Under the pieces are notes generated by a model. That model was not told where the DNA came from, did not search any database, and worked only from the letters and a program-made list of their open reading frames with translations. A stretch of DNA of 64,000 bases from Microbacterium sp. LWH11-1.2 (lineage in GTDB: Bacteria > Actinomycetota > Actinomycetes > Actinomycetales > Microbacteriaceae), in the NCBI RefSeq assembly GCF_038397745.1, contig NZ_CP151636.1, positions 2,976,001-3,040,000 of the forward strand, given 5' to 3'. Positions 43,762 through 51,954 of this stretch are shown piece after piece; positions within the stretch are counted from its first letter, which is position 1; every line of letters starts with the position of its first letter. A program made the position numbers and the translations under genes.

Positions 43762-46014
43762 ATGGCGGAGCCGCAGACGTCGTCGCAGGGATCCAGTCTG
43801 CGACGACTGGTGCCCCGCATCTTCTCGCGCGCGTCCAGGATCAACGACCTCGACAACCTGATCCGCACCGTCCGTGCCAACCACCCCCGAGGTGACTTCC
43901 CGGTCATCGAGCGCGCCTACGCGGTCGCCAAGGAGAAGCACGAGGGCCAGAAGCGTCAGAGCGGCGAGCCGTACATCACGCATCCGCTCGCGGTCGCGCA
44001 GATCCTCGCCGAACTGGGGCTGGGCCCGCGGGCGATCGCCGCAGCCCTGCTGCACGACACGGTCGAGGACACGGGCTACGCGCTGACCGATCTCACGGCC
44101 GAGTTCGGCGACGAGGTCGCGATGCTGGTCGACGGCGTCACCAAGCTCGACAAGGTCAAGTACGGCGAGAGCGCTCAGGCCGAGACCGTCCGCAAGATGA
44201 TCGTCGCGATGTCGAAGGACATCCGCGTGCTCCTGATCAAGCTCGCCGACCGCCTGCACAACGCGCGCACCTGGGGTTTCGTCCCGCCGGAGAAGGCGGC
44301 GAAGAAGGCCAAGGAGACGCTCGAGATCTACGCGCCGCTGGCCAACCGACTCGGCATCCAGGCCATCAAGTCCGAGCTCGAGGACCTCTCGTTCGCGGTG
44401 CTGCACCCGAAGATCTACAACGAGATCCACAGTCTCATCGCGCAGCGCACGCCGCAGCGGGAGAAGTACCTCGGCCAGGTCGTCGAGGAGATCGACGAGG
44501 ATCTGCGCGATCTCCGCATCCGCGGCAAGGTCGTCGGACGCCCGAAGCAGCTGTACTCCGTCTACCAGAAGATGGTGATCCGGGGCCGCGAGTTCGACGA
44601 CATCTACGACCTGATCGGGATCCGGGTGCTCGTCGCCTCGGTCCGTGACTGCTACGCGGTGCTCGGTGCGATCCACGCCCGGTGGACGCCGCTGCCCGGC
44701 CGGTTCAAGGACTACATCGCGACGCCGAAGTTCAACCTGTATCAGTCGCTCCACACCACGGTCATCGGGCCAGCGGGTCGCACGGTCGAGATCCAGATCC
44801 GCACGCACGAGATGCACCAGCAGGCGGAGTACGGTGTCGCCGCGCACTGGATGTACAAGGAGCGGATGAACGGCGGCGGCAAGACCGAGGTCCGCGCCTC
44901 CGACACCGACATGGCCTGGCTCGCCCACATCTCCGACTGGCAGGCCGAGACGGCCGACCCGGGTGAGTTCCTCGACTCCCTGCGCTTCGAGATCGGCGCC
45001 AAGGAGGTCTACGTCTTCACGCCGAAGGGGCGTGTGATCGGTCTGCCGTCCGGTGCGACACCCGTGGACTTCGCGTACGCCGTGCACACCGAGATCGGCC
45101 ATCGCACGATGGGCGCGAAGGTCAACGGACGCCTCGTGCCGCTGGAGTCCGAGCTGAAGAGCGGCGACGTGGTCGAGGTGTTCACCTCGAAGAACCCGGA
45201 TGCCGGCCCCAGTCAGGACTGGCTCGGATTCGTGGCGAGCACCCGCGCACGGAACAAGATCCGCGGCTGGTTCACGAAGGAGCGTCGCGAAGAGGCGATC
45301 GAACAGGGCAAGGAGGCGATCGCTCGGGCGATGCGCCGGCAGAACCTGCCGCTGCAGAAGCTGATGAGCCAGGACTCCTTCGCGGAGGTCGCCCACCAGC
45401 TGCACTACGAAGACGTCTCTGCCCTGTACGCCGCCGTCGGTGAGGGACACGTCTCGACGCAGTCCGTCCTCGAGAAGGTCACCGCGCTCGTCGCGGCGAG
45501 CGACCCGGCGACCGGCACCATCGACCTTCCCGGGAGCGTCCCCACCCGCGAACCGCGTTCGGGCGACTCGGGCGTCCTGGTCCGCGGAGCCGCCGACATC
45601 CTGGTCAAGCTCGCGAAGTGCTGCACCCCGGTTCCGGGCGATGCGATCGTCGGCTTCGTGACGCGCGGCAGCGGCGTCTCGGTGCACCGTGCGGACTGCG
45701 TCAACGTCAAGGCGCTGAGCGCCGAGCAGGACCGCTTCGTCGACGTCTCCTGGGCGCCGACGACGAAGAGCGTGTTCCGCGTGCAGATCCAGGTCGAGGC
45801 GCTGGATCGCTCCGGTCTGCTCTCCGACGTGACGAGGGTGCTCAGCGAGCACCACGTCAACATCCTGTCGGCGACGGTCACGACCAACGACGAGCGCCTC
45901 GCGCTGAGCCGGTTCGTGTTCGAGATGGGCGATGCCGTGCACCTCGATCGCGTGCTGAACGCGGTGCGGAGGATCGACGCGGTCTACGACGTGTACCGCG
46001 TCACCTCGTCCTGA
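43762..46014 (+). CDS. rel: Bifunctional (p)ppGpp synthetase/hydrolase
   Basis: 750 residues. The HD hydrolase domain has ITHPLAVAQILAELGL and ALLHDTVEDTGYALTDL (HDxxED), the synthetase domain VVGRPKQLYSVYQKMVIRG and DLIGIRVLVASVRDCYAVLG, the TGS domain VYVFTPKGRVIGLPSGATPVDFAYAVHTEIG, a zinc-finger-like region with KCCTPVPGDAIVG, and a C-terminal ACT domain. It makes and removes the stringent alarmone. Both active sites appear intact. A TAAGAT (43732-43737) is a likely -10. The apt gene often found before rel is missing. Confidence 0.96.
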   Translation: MAEPQTSSQGSSLRRLVPRIFSRASRINDLDNLIRTVRANHPRGDFPVIERAYAVAKEKHEGQKRQSGEPYITHPLAVAQILAELGLGPRAIAAALLHDTVEDTGYALTDLTAEFGDEVAMLVDGVTKLDKVKYGESAQAETVRKMIVAMSKDIRVLLIKLADRLHNARTWGFVPPEKAAKKAKETLEIYAPLANRLGIQAIKSELEDLSFAVLHPKIYNEIHSLIAQRTPQREKYLGQVVEEIDEDLRDLRIRGKVVGRPKQLYSVYQKMVIRGREFDDIYDLIGIRVLVASVRDCYAVLGAIHARWTPLPGRFKDYIATPKFNLYQSLHTTVIGPAGRTVEIQIRTHEMHQQAEYGVAAHWMYKERMNGGGKTEVRASDTDMAWLAHISDWQAETADPGEFLDSLRFEIGAKEVYVFTPKGRVIGLPSGATPVDFAYAVHTEIGHRTMGAKVNGRLVPLESELKSGDVVEVFTSKNPDAGPSQDWLGFVASTRARNKIRGWFTKERREEAIEQGKEAIARAMRRQNLPLQKLMSQDSFAEVAHQLHYEDVSALYAAVGEGHVSTQSVLEKVTALVAASDPATGTIDLPGSVPTREPRSGDSGVLVRGAADILVKLAKCCTPVPGDAIVGFVTRGSGVSVHRADCVNVKALSAEQDRFVDVSWAPTTKSVFRVQIQVEALDRSGLLSDVTRVLSEHHVNILSATVTTNDERLALSRFVFEMGDAVHLDRVLNAVRRIDAVYDVYRVTSS

Positions 46015-46552
46015 GGTCCAGACGCTCCAGCGCCGCGAGACCCACGCGGCTCCCCGGCACGCGTCGGAGGGAGCGGAGCACGGGTGCCGTCTCCGCGGGG
46101 AGTCCGGGGCGGAGCAGCGCCAGGCGCTCCATCCACGCCTGCATCCGGGGATCCCTGTGCAGGGCGGTGGCGAGATCGAGCATCGTGCGCGCGGGCGTCG
46201 AGACGGCGATCCCGCCGATCAGCTGCATGTCGGGTGCGGGCAGCACCGTGTCGTGGAAGACGAGGCGCGCGCTCGTGCGCGGACGAAGGCGTCGGTCCAC
46301 CGCGCGCTTGACGTGGTGGACCGACGGGGCCGCATCGCCGGCGCCGTGGATCCACGCCGCCGTCGGTCCCGACGCCGCTGTTCCCGGATGCACGAAGACG
46401 GCGACGGATGCCGCGCGGAGATCGGCTGTCTCGACCAGGTCGGCCGGCGCATAGGCCTCGCCGATCTCGAACACGTGCCCGTCGATGCGGGCGGCACTCA
46501 GCTCCGCCTGGCTCAGGCGGGCGCCGGGCACATACAGGAACGCGGGGTGCAT
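46001..46552 (-). CDS. AbiEi-antitoxin-like protein
   Basis: 183 residues from ATG 46552. Its pattern (ELSAARIDGHVFEIGEAYAPAD, AAWIHGA, VHHVKRAV, ISTPARTMLDLAT-like VSTPARTMLDLATAL) resembles actinobacterial proteins annotated as type IV antitoxin AbiEi family. No AbiEii toxin partner is present. The start codon lies inside a perfect 20-bp palindrome that also follows the upstream DUF349 gene. Readings that start further upstream would overlap the DUF349 coding end. It overlaps the end of rel by 14 bases on the opposite strand. Assignment is by pattern, so moderate confidence. Confidence 0.6.
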   Translation of the reverse strand: MHPAFLYVPGARLSQAELSAARIDGHVFEIGEAYAPADLVETADLRAASVAVFVHPGTAASGPTAAWIHGAGDAAPSVHHVKRAVDRRLRPRTSARLVFHDTVLPAPDMQLIGGIAVSTPARTMLDLATALHRDPRMQAWMERLALLRPGLPAETAPVLRSLRRVPGSRVGLAALERLDLRTR

Positions 46553-46582
46553 CACGCCAGTGTGGCGTGATGCACCCCGCGT
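46540..46582. repeat. 20-bp perfect palindrome over a start codon
   Basis: 46540-46559 pairs perfectly with 46563-46582 around a 3-base loop (GTG). On the minus strand it follows the DUF349 stop at 46617 by 35 bases and can act as its terminator, while the ATG of the AbiEi-like gene (46552) lies in the 3' arm. No T tract follows. Confidence 0.8.
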
Positions 46583-46616
46583 GCGAGCGATCGCGGTCGA
46601 CCTGTGGAGAACCGGG

Positions 46617-47969
46617 TCAGCCGCCCAGTGCGCTGAGCCAGGTGCGTCGAGCCTCGAGCGCATCGGCGGCAGCCTTCGCCGCCTTCTTGTCGCCGGCCTT
46701 CTCCGCCGCCGCGAGCTCGGCCTCGAGCTTCTCGATCGCCTCGAGCAGCTGCGAGCTCATGTCGTTGGCGCGGGCCTTGGTCTCGGGGTTGTTCTTCTTC
46801 CAGTCGACCTCTTCGCGCGCCTTCAGAGCCTGCTCGATGACGCGGAGGCGGTCGTCCAGAGCGCGCTCCTTCTCCCGGGGGAAGACGCGTCCGATCTCGT
46901 CCCACTGCTGCTGGATGCGGGTGAGCAGCGCGCGGGCGCGCTTGATGTTCGACTCGTCGGCGACGGCCTTGGCCTCTTCGAGCAGGGCCTGACGGGCCTC
47001 GATCTTCGGGCCGGACTCGGCCTCCTCGGCGGCGGCTTGCTCGGCACGGGCGGCGTAGAGAGCGTCTCCTGCCGCCTTGAACTTCGCCCAGAGCGCGTCG
47101 TCGGCCTTGCGCCCGGCTCGGCCGGCGGCCTTCCACTCGTCGAGCAGGTTGCGGTAGGCGGGGATGCCGTCGGTGCCGCGCGGGGCGAGAGCCTCTGCGC
47201 GCTCCACCAGACGGGACTTCGCGTCTCGAGCGACCTTGTGGGTGTCGTCGAGCTCGGAGTAGAAGGCGCGTCGCTGCTTGTCGACGACGGCGCGAGCATC
47301 GCGGAATCGCTTCCAGAGCTGCTGCGAGATGCCCTTCGACAGGCGAGGGCCGGTCTGCTGCTGCGCCTGCCAGGCGTCGAACAGCTCGCCGAGCTCGGCC
47401 GTGACCTGCTTCCACTGGACCTTGCTGAGGTCGCGCCCGGCGATCGCCTCGGCGCGCTCGACGAGGACGGTCCGCTCGGCGATCGCCTTGTCGACGAGCT
47501 CCTTCGCCTGCTGCGCCTCCTGCTCCGTGGCCTCGGAGAGCGATGCGGTGAGGGCGTTCAGACGGTCGCGCAGACCGGCGAGGTCTCCGACGGCGGCGGC
47601 ATCCGTCGCCTCGTCGATGAGGTGACCGGCCTGCTTGGCGAGATCGCTCGCGGACGCCCCGCCCGACTGCTGACGCTGCTCGAGCGCGTGCACCTTGAAG
47701 GCGATGTCGTCGAACTTGCGCACGAAGTAGGCGAGCGCTTCGTCGGGGGTCCCGTCGGGGTACTGGCCCACCACGCGCCAGGCGTCGCCCTCGCGCACCT
47801 CGACGGTGCCGTCCTCGGACACGCGGCCCCATTCGGCGGACGACGACGAGGATGCCGGGGCCGGGGCGACCGGCGGCACGACGGCCGGTGTCGGCGCCTT
47901 CCGGGGCATCGGCACGGCGGGGGGTGCGGGAACGGGGGGAGTCGGCTTCGACGGCTCGGTGGCAGACAC
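46617..47969 (-). CDS. DUF349 domain protein
   Basis: 450 residues from GTG 47969, with AAGGAG 8 bases upstream. The first 45 residues are proline- and alanine-rich and disordered. The rest is helical with about four DUF349 repeats of basic-aromatic W-K pattern, for example QLWKRFRDARAVVDKQRRAFYSEL and LWAKFKAAGDALYAARAEQAAAEE, and coiled-coil ends. DUF349 proteins are common next to rel in actinobacteria; their role is unknown, possibly linked to the stringent response or DNA binding. It is divergent from nirB. Confidence 0.85.
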   Translation of the reverse strand: MSATEPSKPTPPVPAPPAVPMPRKAPTPAVVPPVAPAPASSSSSAEWGRVSEDGTVEVREGDAWRVVGQYPDGTPDEALAYFVRKFDDIAFKVHALEQRQQSGGASASDLAKQAGHLIDEATDAAAVGDLAGLRDRLNALTASLSEATEQEAQQAKELVDKAIAERTVLVERAEAIAGRDLSKVQWKQVTAELGELFDAWQAQQQTGPRLSKGISQQLWKRFRDARAVVDKQRRAFYSELDDTHKVARDAKSRLVERAEALAPRGTDGIPAYRNLLDEWKAAGRAGRKADDALWAKFKAAGDALYAARAEQAAAEEAESGPKIEARQALLEEAKAVADESNIKRARALLTRIQQQWDEIGRVFPREKERALDDRLRVIEQALKAREEVDWKKNNPETKARANDMSSQLLEAIEKLEAELAAAEKAGDKKAAKAAADALEARRTWLSALGG

Positions 47970-48071
47970 GGTGATTCTCCTTGCGCGGTAAGGCCGCGGG
48001 AGGCGGAAAGGACGAGGCTCAGCCTAGTACGCCCGCGGGTTGCCGGTGAGGCCCGCCGTTCTCACATCATC

Positions 48072-48109
48072 GTTACCGATCTGTGAGGAGATCGTTCGAC
48101 GGGTGAAAC
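48072..48109 (+). promoter_or_regulatory. GlnR-type operator upstream of nirB
   Basis: Four pentamers with exactly six bases between each: GTTAC 48072-48076, GTGAG 48083-48087, GTTCG 48094-48098, GAAAC 48105-48109. Spacing is that of the GlnR consensus gTnAC-n6-GaAAC with a 22-bp repeat; the outer half-sites match and the inner two are degenerate. It lies 76 bases before nirB, a sensible place for activation. Confidence 0.6.
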
Positions 48110-48185
48110 ATGCAGCGTCCTCTCCGAGAAACACGGCGCTCCTATCGTCGCCAGCACGACAGTTCCCCCGGTCGACAGGAGCCCC

Positions 48186-50765
48186 ATGAACGACACCGCA
48201 TCCACGCCGCACGAGATCCTGGTCGTCGGAGCGGGCATGGTGGCGCATCGATTCGTGGAGAGCCTGCTCAGCCGCGCCGACGCGGATGTGCGCGTCACCG
48301 TCATCGGCGACGAGGGGCGCGGGCCATACGACCGCGTGGGGCTGACGAGCTTCTTCTCGGGCGCCACCCCGGACGACCTCGAACTCGACCGCTCGGTCTT
48401 CCGCGACGCGCGGGTGCGTCTGATCCAGAACGATCGCGTCCTGCGCATCGATCGCTCCGCCCGCTCGGTGCGCACGCGCTCGCGTCGCAACTACGACTAC
48501 GACACGCTCGTGCTCGCCACCGGCTCCTACGCCGCCAGGGTGGCCGTGGACGGCGCCGATCTCCCCGGCTGCTTCGTCTACCGCACGCTCGACGACGTGC
48601 AGGCGCTCCGGGACTTCGTCTCCCGGCGGGCGAGCGCGCTCGGCCGCCCTCTGCGCGGCGCGGTCATCGGCGGCGGCCTGCTGGGCCTGGAGGCGGCGGG
48701 TGCGCTCCAGGGGCTGGACGTCGACACCACGGTCGTGCAGTACTCGGACCGCCTGATGTCGGCGCAGCTCGATCAGGCCGGTGGCGGCATGCTGAAGCGT
48801 CTGCTCGAGGCCCGCGGCATCACGGTGCGCACGCAGGCACGGACGACGAGGCTCGACCCGGACGAGTCCGGGGCGGTCACGGCACTGGAGTTCCAGGACG
48901 GCTCGTTCCAGCGGGCCGATGTCGTCGTGTTCACGGTCGGCGTGCGCCCGCGGGACGAGTTGGCGCGAAACGCCGAGCTGGAGGTGCACCCGCGGGGCGG
49001 TGTGCTGATCGACGAGCGGTGCGCGACGTCCGACCCGAACATCCTCGCGATCGGCGAGGTCGCCAACTTCGACGACCGATGCGTCGGCCTCGTGGCTCCG
49101 GGGTACGCGATGGCGGAGGTCGCGGCCACCCGGCTGCTCGGAGGAGACGCCGGCTTCCCCGGCTACGACGAATCCGCCAAGCTCAAGCTCTCGGGTGTCG
49201 ACGTGGCGAGCTTCGGCGATGCGCTCGCCCGTACCCCCGACGCGCTCGACGTCGTCTACGCCGATCCCGTGGCGGGCGTCTACAAGAAGCTCGTGCTCTC
49301 GGACGACGCGCAGACGCTGCTCGGCGGCATCCTCGTCGGCGACGCGAGCGCCTACGGCTCGCTGCGGCCGCTCGTGGGTGCCAGGCTCGGTGCCGATCCG
49401 TCGGCCTACCTGCTGCCGGAAGGGGGCAACGCCGCACCGATGGGGGAGCTCCCGGACGAAGCCGTCGTGTGCTCGTGCTCCAACGTCTCGGCAGGGCGGA
49501 TACGCCAGGCCGTGCACGAGGAGGGCTGCCGGGATGCGGCGGCCGTCAAGGGGTGCACGAAGGCGGGCGCGACCTGCGGCTCGTGCGTGCTGATGGTCAA
49601 GAAGGTGGTCGGGCAGGAGCTCACCAAGCTCGGCCAGACGGTGTCGAACGCGCTGTGCGAGCACTTCGACATGTCGCGCCGTCAGCTGTTCGACGCCGTG
49701 CGGATCGCCGAGCTGTCGACGTTCAGCTCGATCGTCGAGCGCTTCGGACGCGGTCGCGGCTGCGACATCTGCAAGCCCGCGATCGCCAGCATCCTGTCGG
49801 GACTCGTCGGCCAGCACGTGCTCGAGGGCGAGAATGCCACGCTCCAGGACACCAACGATCACGTGATGGCGAACATGCAGAAGGACGGCACCTACTCCGT
49901 CGTCCCGCGGATGCCGGGCGGCGAGGTGACGCCGGACGGTCTGCTGGCGATCGGGCAGATCGCGAAGGACTTCGCCCTGTACACGAAGATCACGGGCGGT
50001 CAGCGCATCGACATGTTCGGCGCGCGTCTGGAGCAGCTGCCGCTGATCTGGGAGCGGCTGGTGGATGCCGGCTTCGAATCCGGTCACGCCTACGGCAAGT
50101 CGCTGCGCACGGTGAAGTCGTGCGTGGGGTCGACCTGGTGCCGCTACGGCGTGCTGGACGCGGTGGGCATGGCCGTGAAGCTGGAGCTGCGGTACCGCGG
50201 GCTGCGCGCACCGCACAAGCTGAAGCTCGGTGTCTCGGGATGCGCGCGGGAGTGCGCGGAGGCCCGCTCGAAGGACGTCGGGATCATCGCGACGGAGAAC
50301 GGGTGGAACATGTACGTCGGCGGCAACGGCGGCTTCACGCCGCGGCACGCGCAGCTGCTCGCGTCGGAGCTCGACGACGAGGGTCTGATCCGCGCGATCG
50401 ACCGGTTCTTCATGTACTACATCCGCACGGCCGATCGGCTGCAGCGCACGGCTCCCTGGTGCGAGGAGGTCGAGGGAGGACTCGACGGCCTCCGGTCCGT
50501 GATCTTCGACGACAGCCTCGGGATCTGCGACGATCTCGACGCCGCGATGGCGCTGCACGTGGAGCACTACGAGGACGAGTGGGCCGCGACGCTGAAGGAT
50601 CCCCAGAAGCTCGAGAGGTTCCGCTCCTTCGTCAACGCGGCGGACACCCCTGACCCGTCCCTCGGGTACGTGGCCGAGCGCGGGCAGATCAGGCCGGCGA
50701 CGGCCGAGGAGCGACGTTCGGGCGCGGTCCTGATCGCCGGGACGGCACTGGAGGTACGACGATGA
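48186..50765 (+). CDS. nirB: Assimilatory nitrite reductase, large subunit
   Basis: 859 residues. The N-terminal FAD/NAD domains (about 10-320) have LVVGAGMVAHRFVESLL and LRGAVIGGGLLGLEAAGAL. A BFD-like [2Fe-2S] domain (about 425-475) shows CSCSNVSAGRI and GCTKAGATCGSCV. The siroheme/[4Fe-4S] reductase domain has SCVGSTWC (C-x5-C) and VSGCARECAEAR (C-x3-C) and VGGNGGFTPRHAQLL. It reduces nitrite to ammonium with NAD(P)H in the cytoplasm. It is the first gene of the nirBD-cobA-hemD operon; a GlnR-like operator is upstream. Confidence 0.96.
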   Translation: MNDTASTPHEILVVGAGMVAHRFVESLLSRADADVRVTVIGDEGRGPYDRVGLTSFFSGATPDDLELDRSVFRDARVRLIQNDRVLRIDRSARSVRTRSRRNYDYDTLVLATGSYAARVAVDGADLPGCFVYRTLDDVQALRDFVSRRASALGRPLRGAVIGGGLLGLEAAGALQGLDVDTTVVQYSDRLMSAQLDQAGGGMLKRLLEARGITVRTQARTTRLDPDESGAVTALEFQDGSFQRADVVVFTVGVRPRDELARNAELEVHPRGGVLIDERCATSDPNILAIGEVANFDDRCVGLVAPGYAMAEVAATRLLGGDAGFPGYDESAKLKLSGVDVASFGDALARTPDALDVVYADPVAGVYKKLVLSDDAQTLLGGILVGDASAYGSLRPLVGARLGADPSAYLLPEGGNAAPMGELPDEAVVCSCSNVSAGRIRQAVHEEGCRDAAAVKGCTKAGATCGSCVLMVKKVVGQELTKLGQTVSNALCEHFDMSRRQLFDAVRIAELSTFSSIVERFGRGRGCDICKPAIASILSGLVGQHVLEGENATLQDTNDHVMANMQKDGTYSVVPRMPGGEVTPDGLLAIGQIAKDFALYTKITGGQRIDMFGARLEQLPLIWERLVDAGFESGHAYGKSLRTVKSCVGSTWCRYGVLDAVGMAVKLELRYRGLRAPHKLKLGVSGCARECAEARSKDVGIIATENGWNMYVGGNGGFTPRHAQLLASELDDEGLIRAIDRFFMYYIRTADRLQRTAPWCEEVEGGLDGLRSVIFDDSLGICDDLDAAMALHVEHYEDEWAATLKDPQKLERFRSFVNAADTPDPSLGYVAERGQIRPATAEERRSGAVLIAGTALEVRR

Positions 50766-51142
50766 CCGGTCTGATCGCGGAGGAGACCCTGGTGCGCATC
50801 TGCGCGATCTCCGACCTCGAGGTCGAGCGCGGGCGCGCGGCGCTGCTCGGCAGCGAGCAGCTGGCGCTGTTCCTGCTCGCCGACGGCACGGTGCACGCTG
50901 TGTCGAACCTCGATCCGTACAGCGGCGCGAACGTGATCTCCCGCGGCATCGTGGGGACCAGGGGAGAGGCGCCGACGGTCGCGTCGCCGTTGCACAAGCA
51001 GGTGTTCGACCTGCGCACCGGGGCGTGCCTGGAGACGCAGGGGAAGCCGGATGCGTCGTTGCGGGTGTACCCCGTCCGGGTGACGGCCGACGGGGTGCAT
51101 GTCGACGTCGCGGGGGCTGCCGCTGGGGAGGACGGCGCATGA
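50762..51142 (+). CDS. nirD: Nitrite reductase, small subunit
   Basis: 126 residues, ATG 50762 overlapping nirB as ATGA. It has a Rieske-like fold (LALFLLADGTVHAVSNLDPYSGANVISRG and VASPLHKQVFDLRTGACLE) without the cysteine-histidine cluster ligands, as is usual for NirD. It forms the holoenzyme with NirB. The following gene starts on its stop codon. Confidence 0.94.
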   Translation: MTGLIAEETLVRICAISDLEVERGRAALLGSEQLALFLLADGTVHAVSNLDPYSGANVISRGIVGTRGEAPTVASPLHKQVFDLRTGACLETQGKPDASLRVYPVRVTADGVHVDVAGAAAGEDGA

Positions 51143-51954
51143 TGTTCCGATTCCGTCGGAGGAGGACGGCAGGATCGTGGACGAGCGGCGGATCGACGCG
51201 TGTAGGGCGCGTCGATCTCGTCGGCGGCGGACCGGGGCCCGCCGATCTGATGACGCTGAGGGCCCATCGTCTGCTCGCCGAGGCCGACGTGGTGGTCGCC
51301 GATCGGCTGGGTCCGGCGGACGAGGTGCGGGCGCAGCTCGGTCCCGACGTCATCGTCATCGATGTCGGCAAGCGTCCGGGGCATCACCCGGTGCCGCAGG
51401 CGCAGATCAACGCGCTCCTCGTCGACCATGCGCGGGCGGGAAGGCGCGTCGTGCGCCTGAAGGGGGGCGATCCCTTCGTCCTCGGTCGTGGAGGCGAGGA
51501 GGTGCTCGCCTGCGAGGCCGCGGGCATCCCCGTCTCGGTGACACCCGGAGTGAGCAGTGCGATCTCCGTGCCCCAGGCGGCCGGCATCCCGGTGACGCAT
51601 CGCGGCGTGGCATCCGCCCTGCACGTGGTGAACGGCCAGGGGCCGTTCACCGACAGCACCCTGTCGTCGCTCGCCGACCCGTCCGTGACCACGGTCGTGC
51701 TGATGGGCGTGGCCGCGCTCCCTCGGCTGGTGGATGCGGCGCTCCGACACGGCATCCCCGCCGATCGTCCGGTCGCTGTCGTCGAGAACGGGCACACGCC
51801 GCGACAGCGCACGGTGCGCAGCACCCTGGGCGCTATCGTGGCCGACGCAGAGGAGGCCGCCGTGGTCAATCCCGCCGTGATCGTGATCGGCGACGTCGCA
51901 CGCGCCGGACTGCTGCTACCCACGACGTCGCAGTTCGCGGAGAGCTCGGCGTGA
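51139..51954 (+). CDS. cobA: Uroporphyrinogen-III C-methyltransferase
   Basis: 271 residues from ATG 51139 (ATGA overlap with nirD; ATG 51142 is an alternative). After a basic leader the SUMT fold starts VDLVGGGPGPADLMTLRAHRLL, then DVIVIDVGKRPGHH, RLKGGDPFVLGRGGEEV, VTPGVSSAISVPQAAGIPVTHRG and VLMGVAALPRLVDAAL. It methylates uroporphyrinogen III twice with S-adenosylmethionine to precorrin-2, the precursor of siroheme required by NirB. The oxidation and iron-insertion enzyme is not adjacent. Confidence 0.94.
   Translation: MMFRFRRRRTAGSWTSGGSTRVGRVDLVGGGPGPADLMTLRAHRLLAEADVVVADRLGPADEVRAQLGPDVIVIDVGKRPGHHPVPQAQINALLVDHARAGRRVVRLKGGDPFVLGRGGEEVLACEAAGIPVSVTPGVSSAISVPQAAGIPVTHRGVASALHVVNGQGPFTDSTLSSLADPSVTTVVLMGVAALPRLVDAALRHGIPADRPVAVVENGHTPRQRTVRSTLGAIVADAEEAAVVNPAVIVIGDVARAGLLLPTTSQFAESSA

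Noticed and set aside
42604..45942. Long open frame antisense to secF and rel
   Set aside because: It mirrors the codon bias of the real genes; its translation is arginine/aspartate/valine rich with no domain, and rel and secF are certain.
48024..51371. Very long open frame antisense to nirBD
   Set aside because: Shadow of high-GC coding sequence; low-complexity translation and no start signal.
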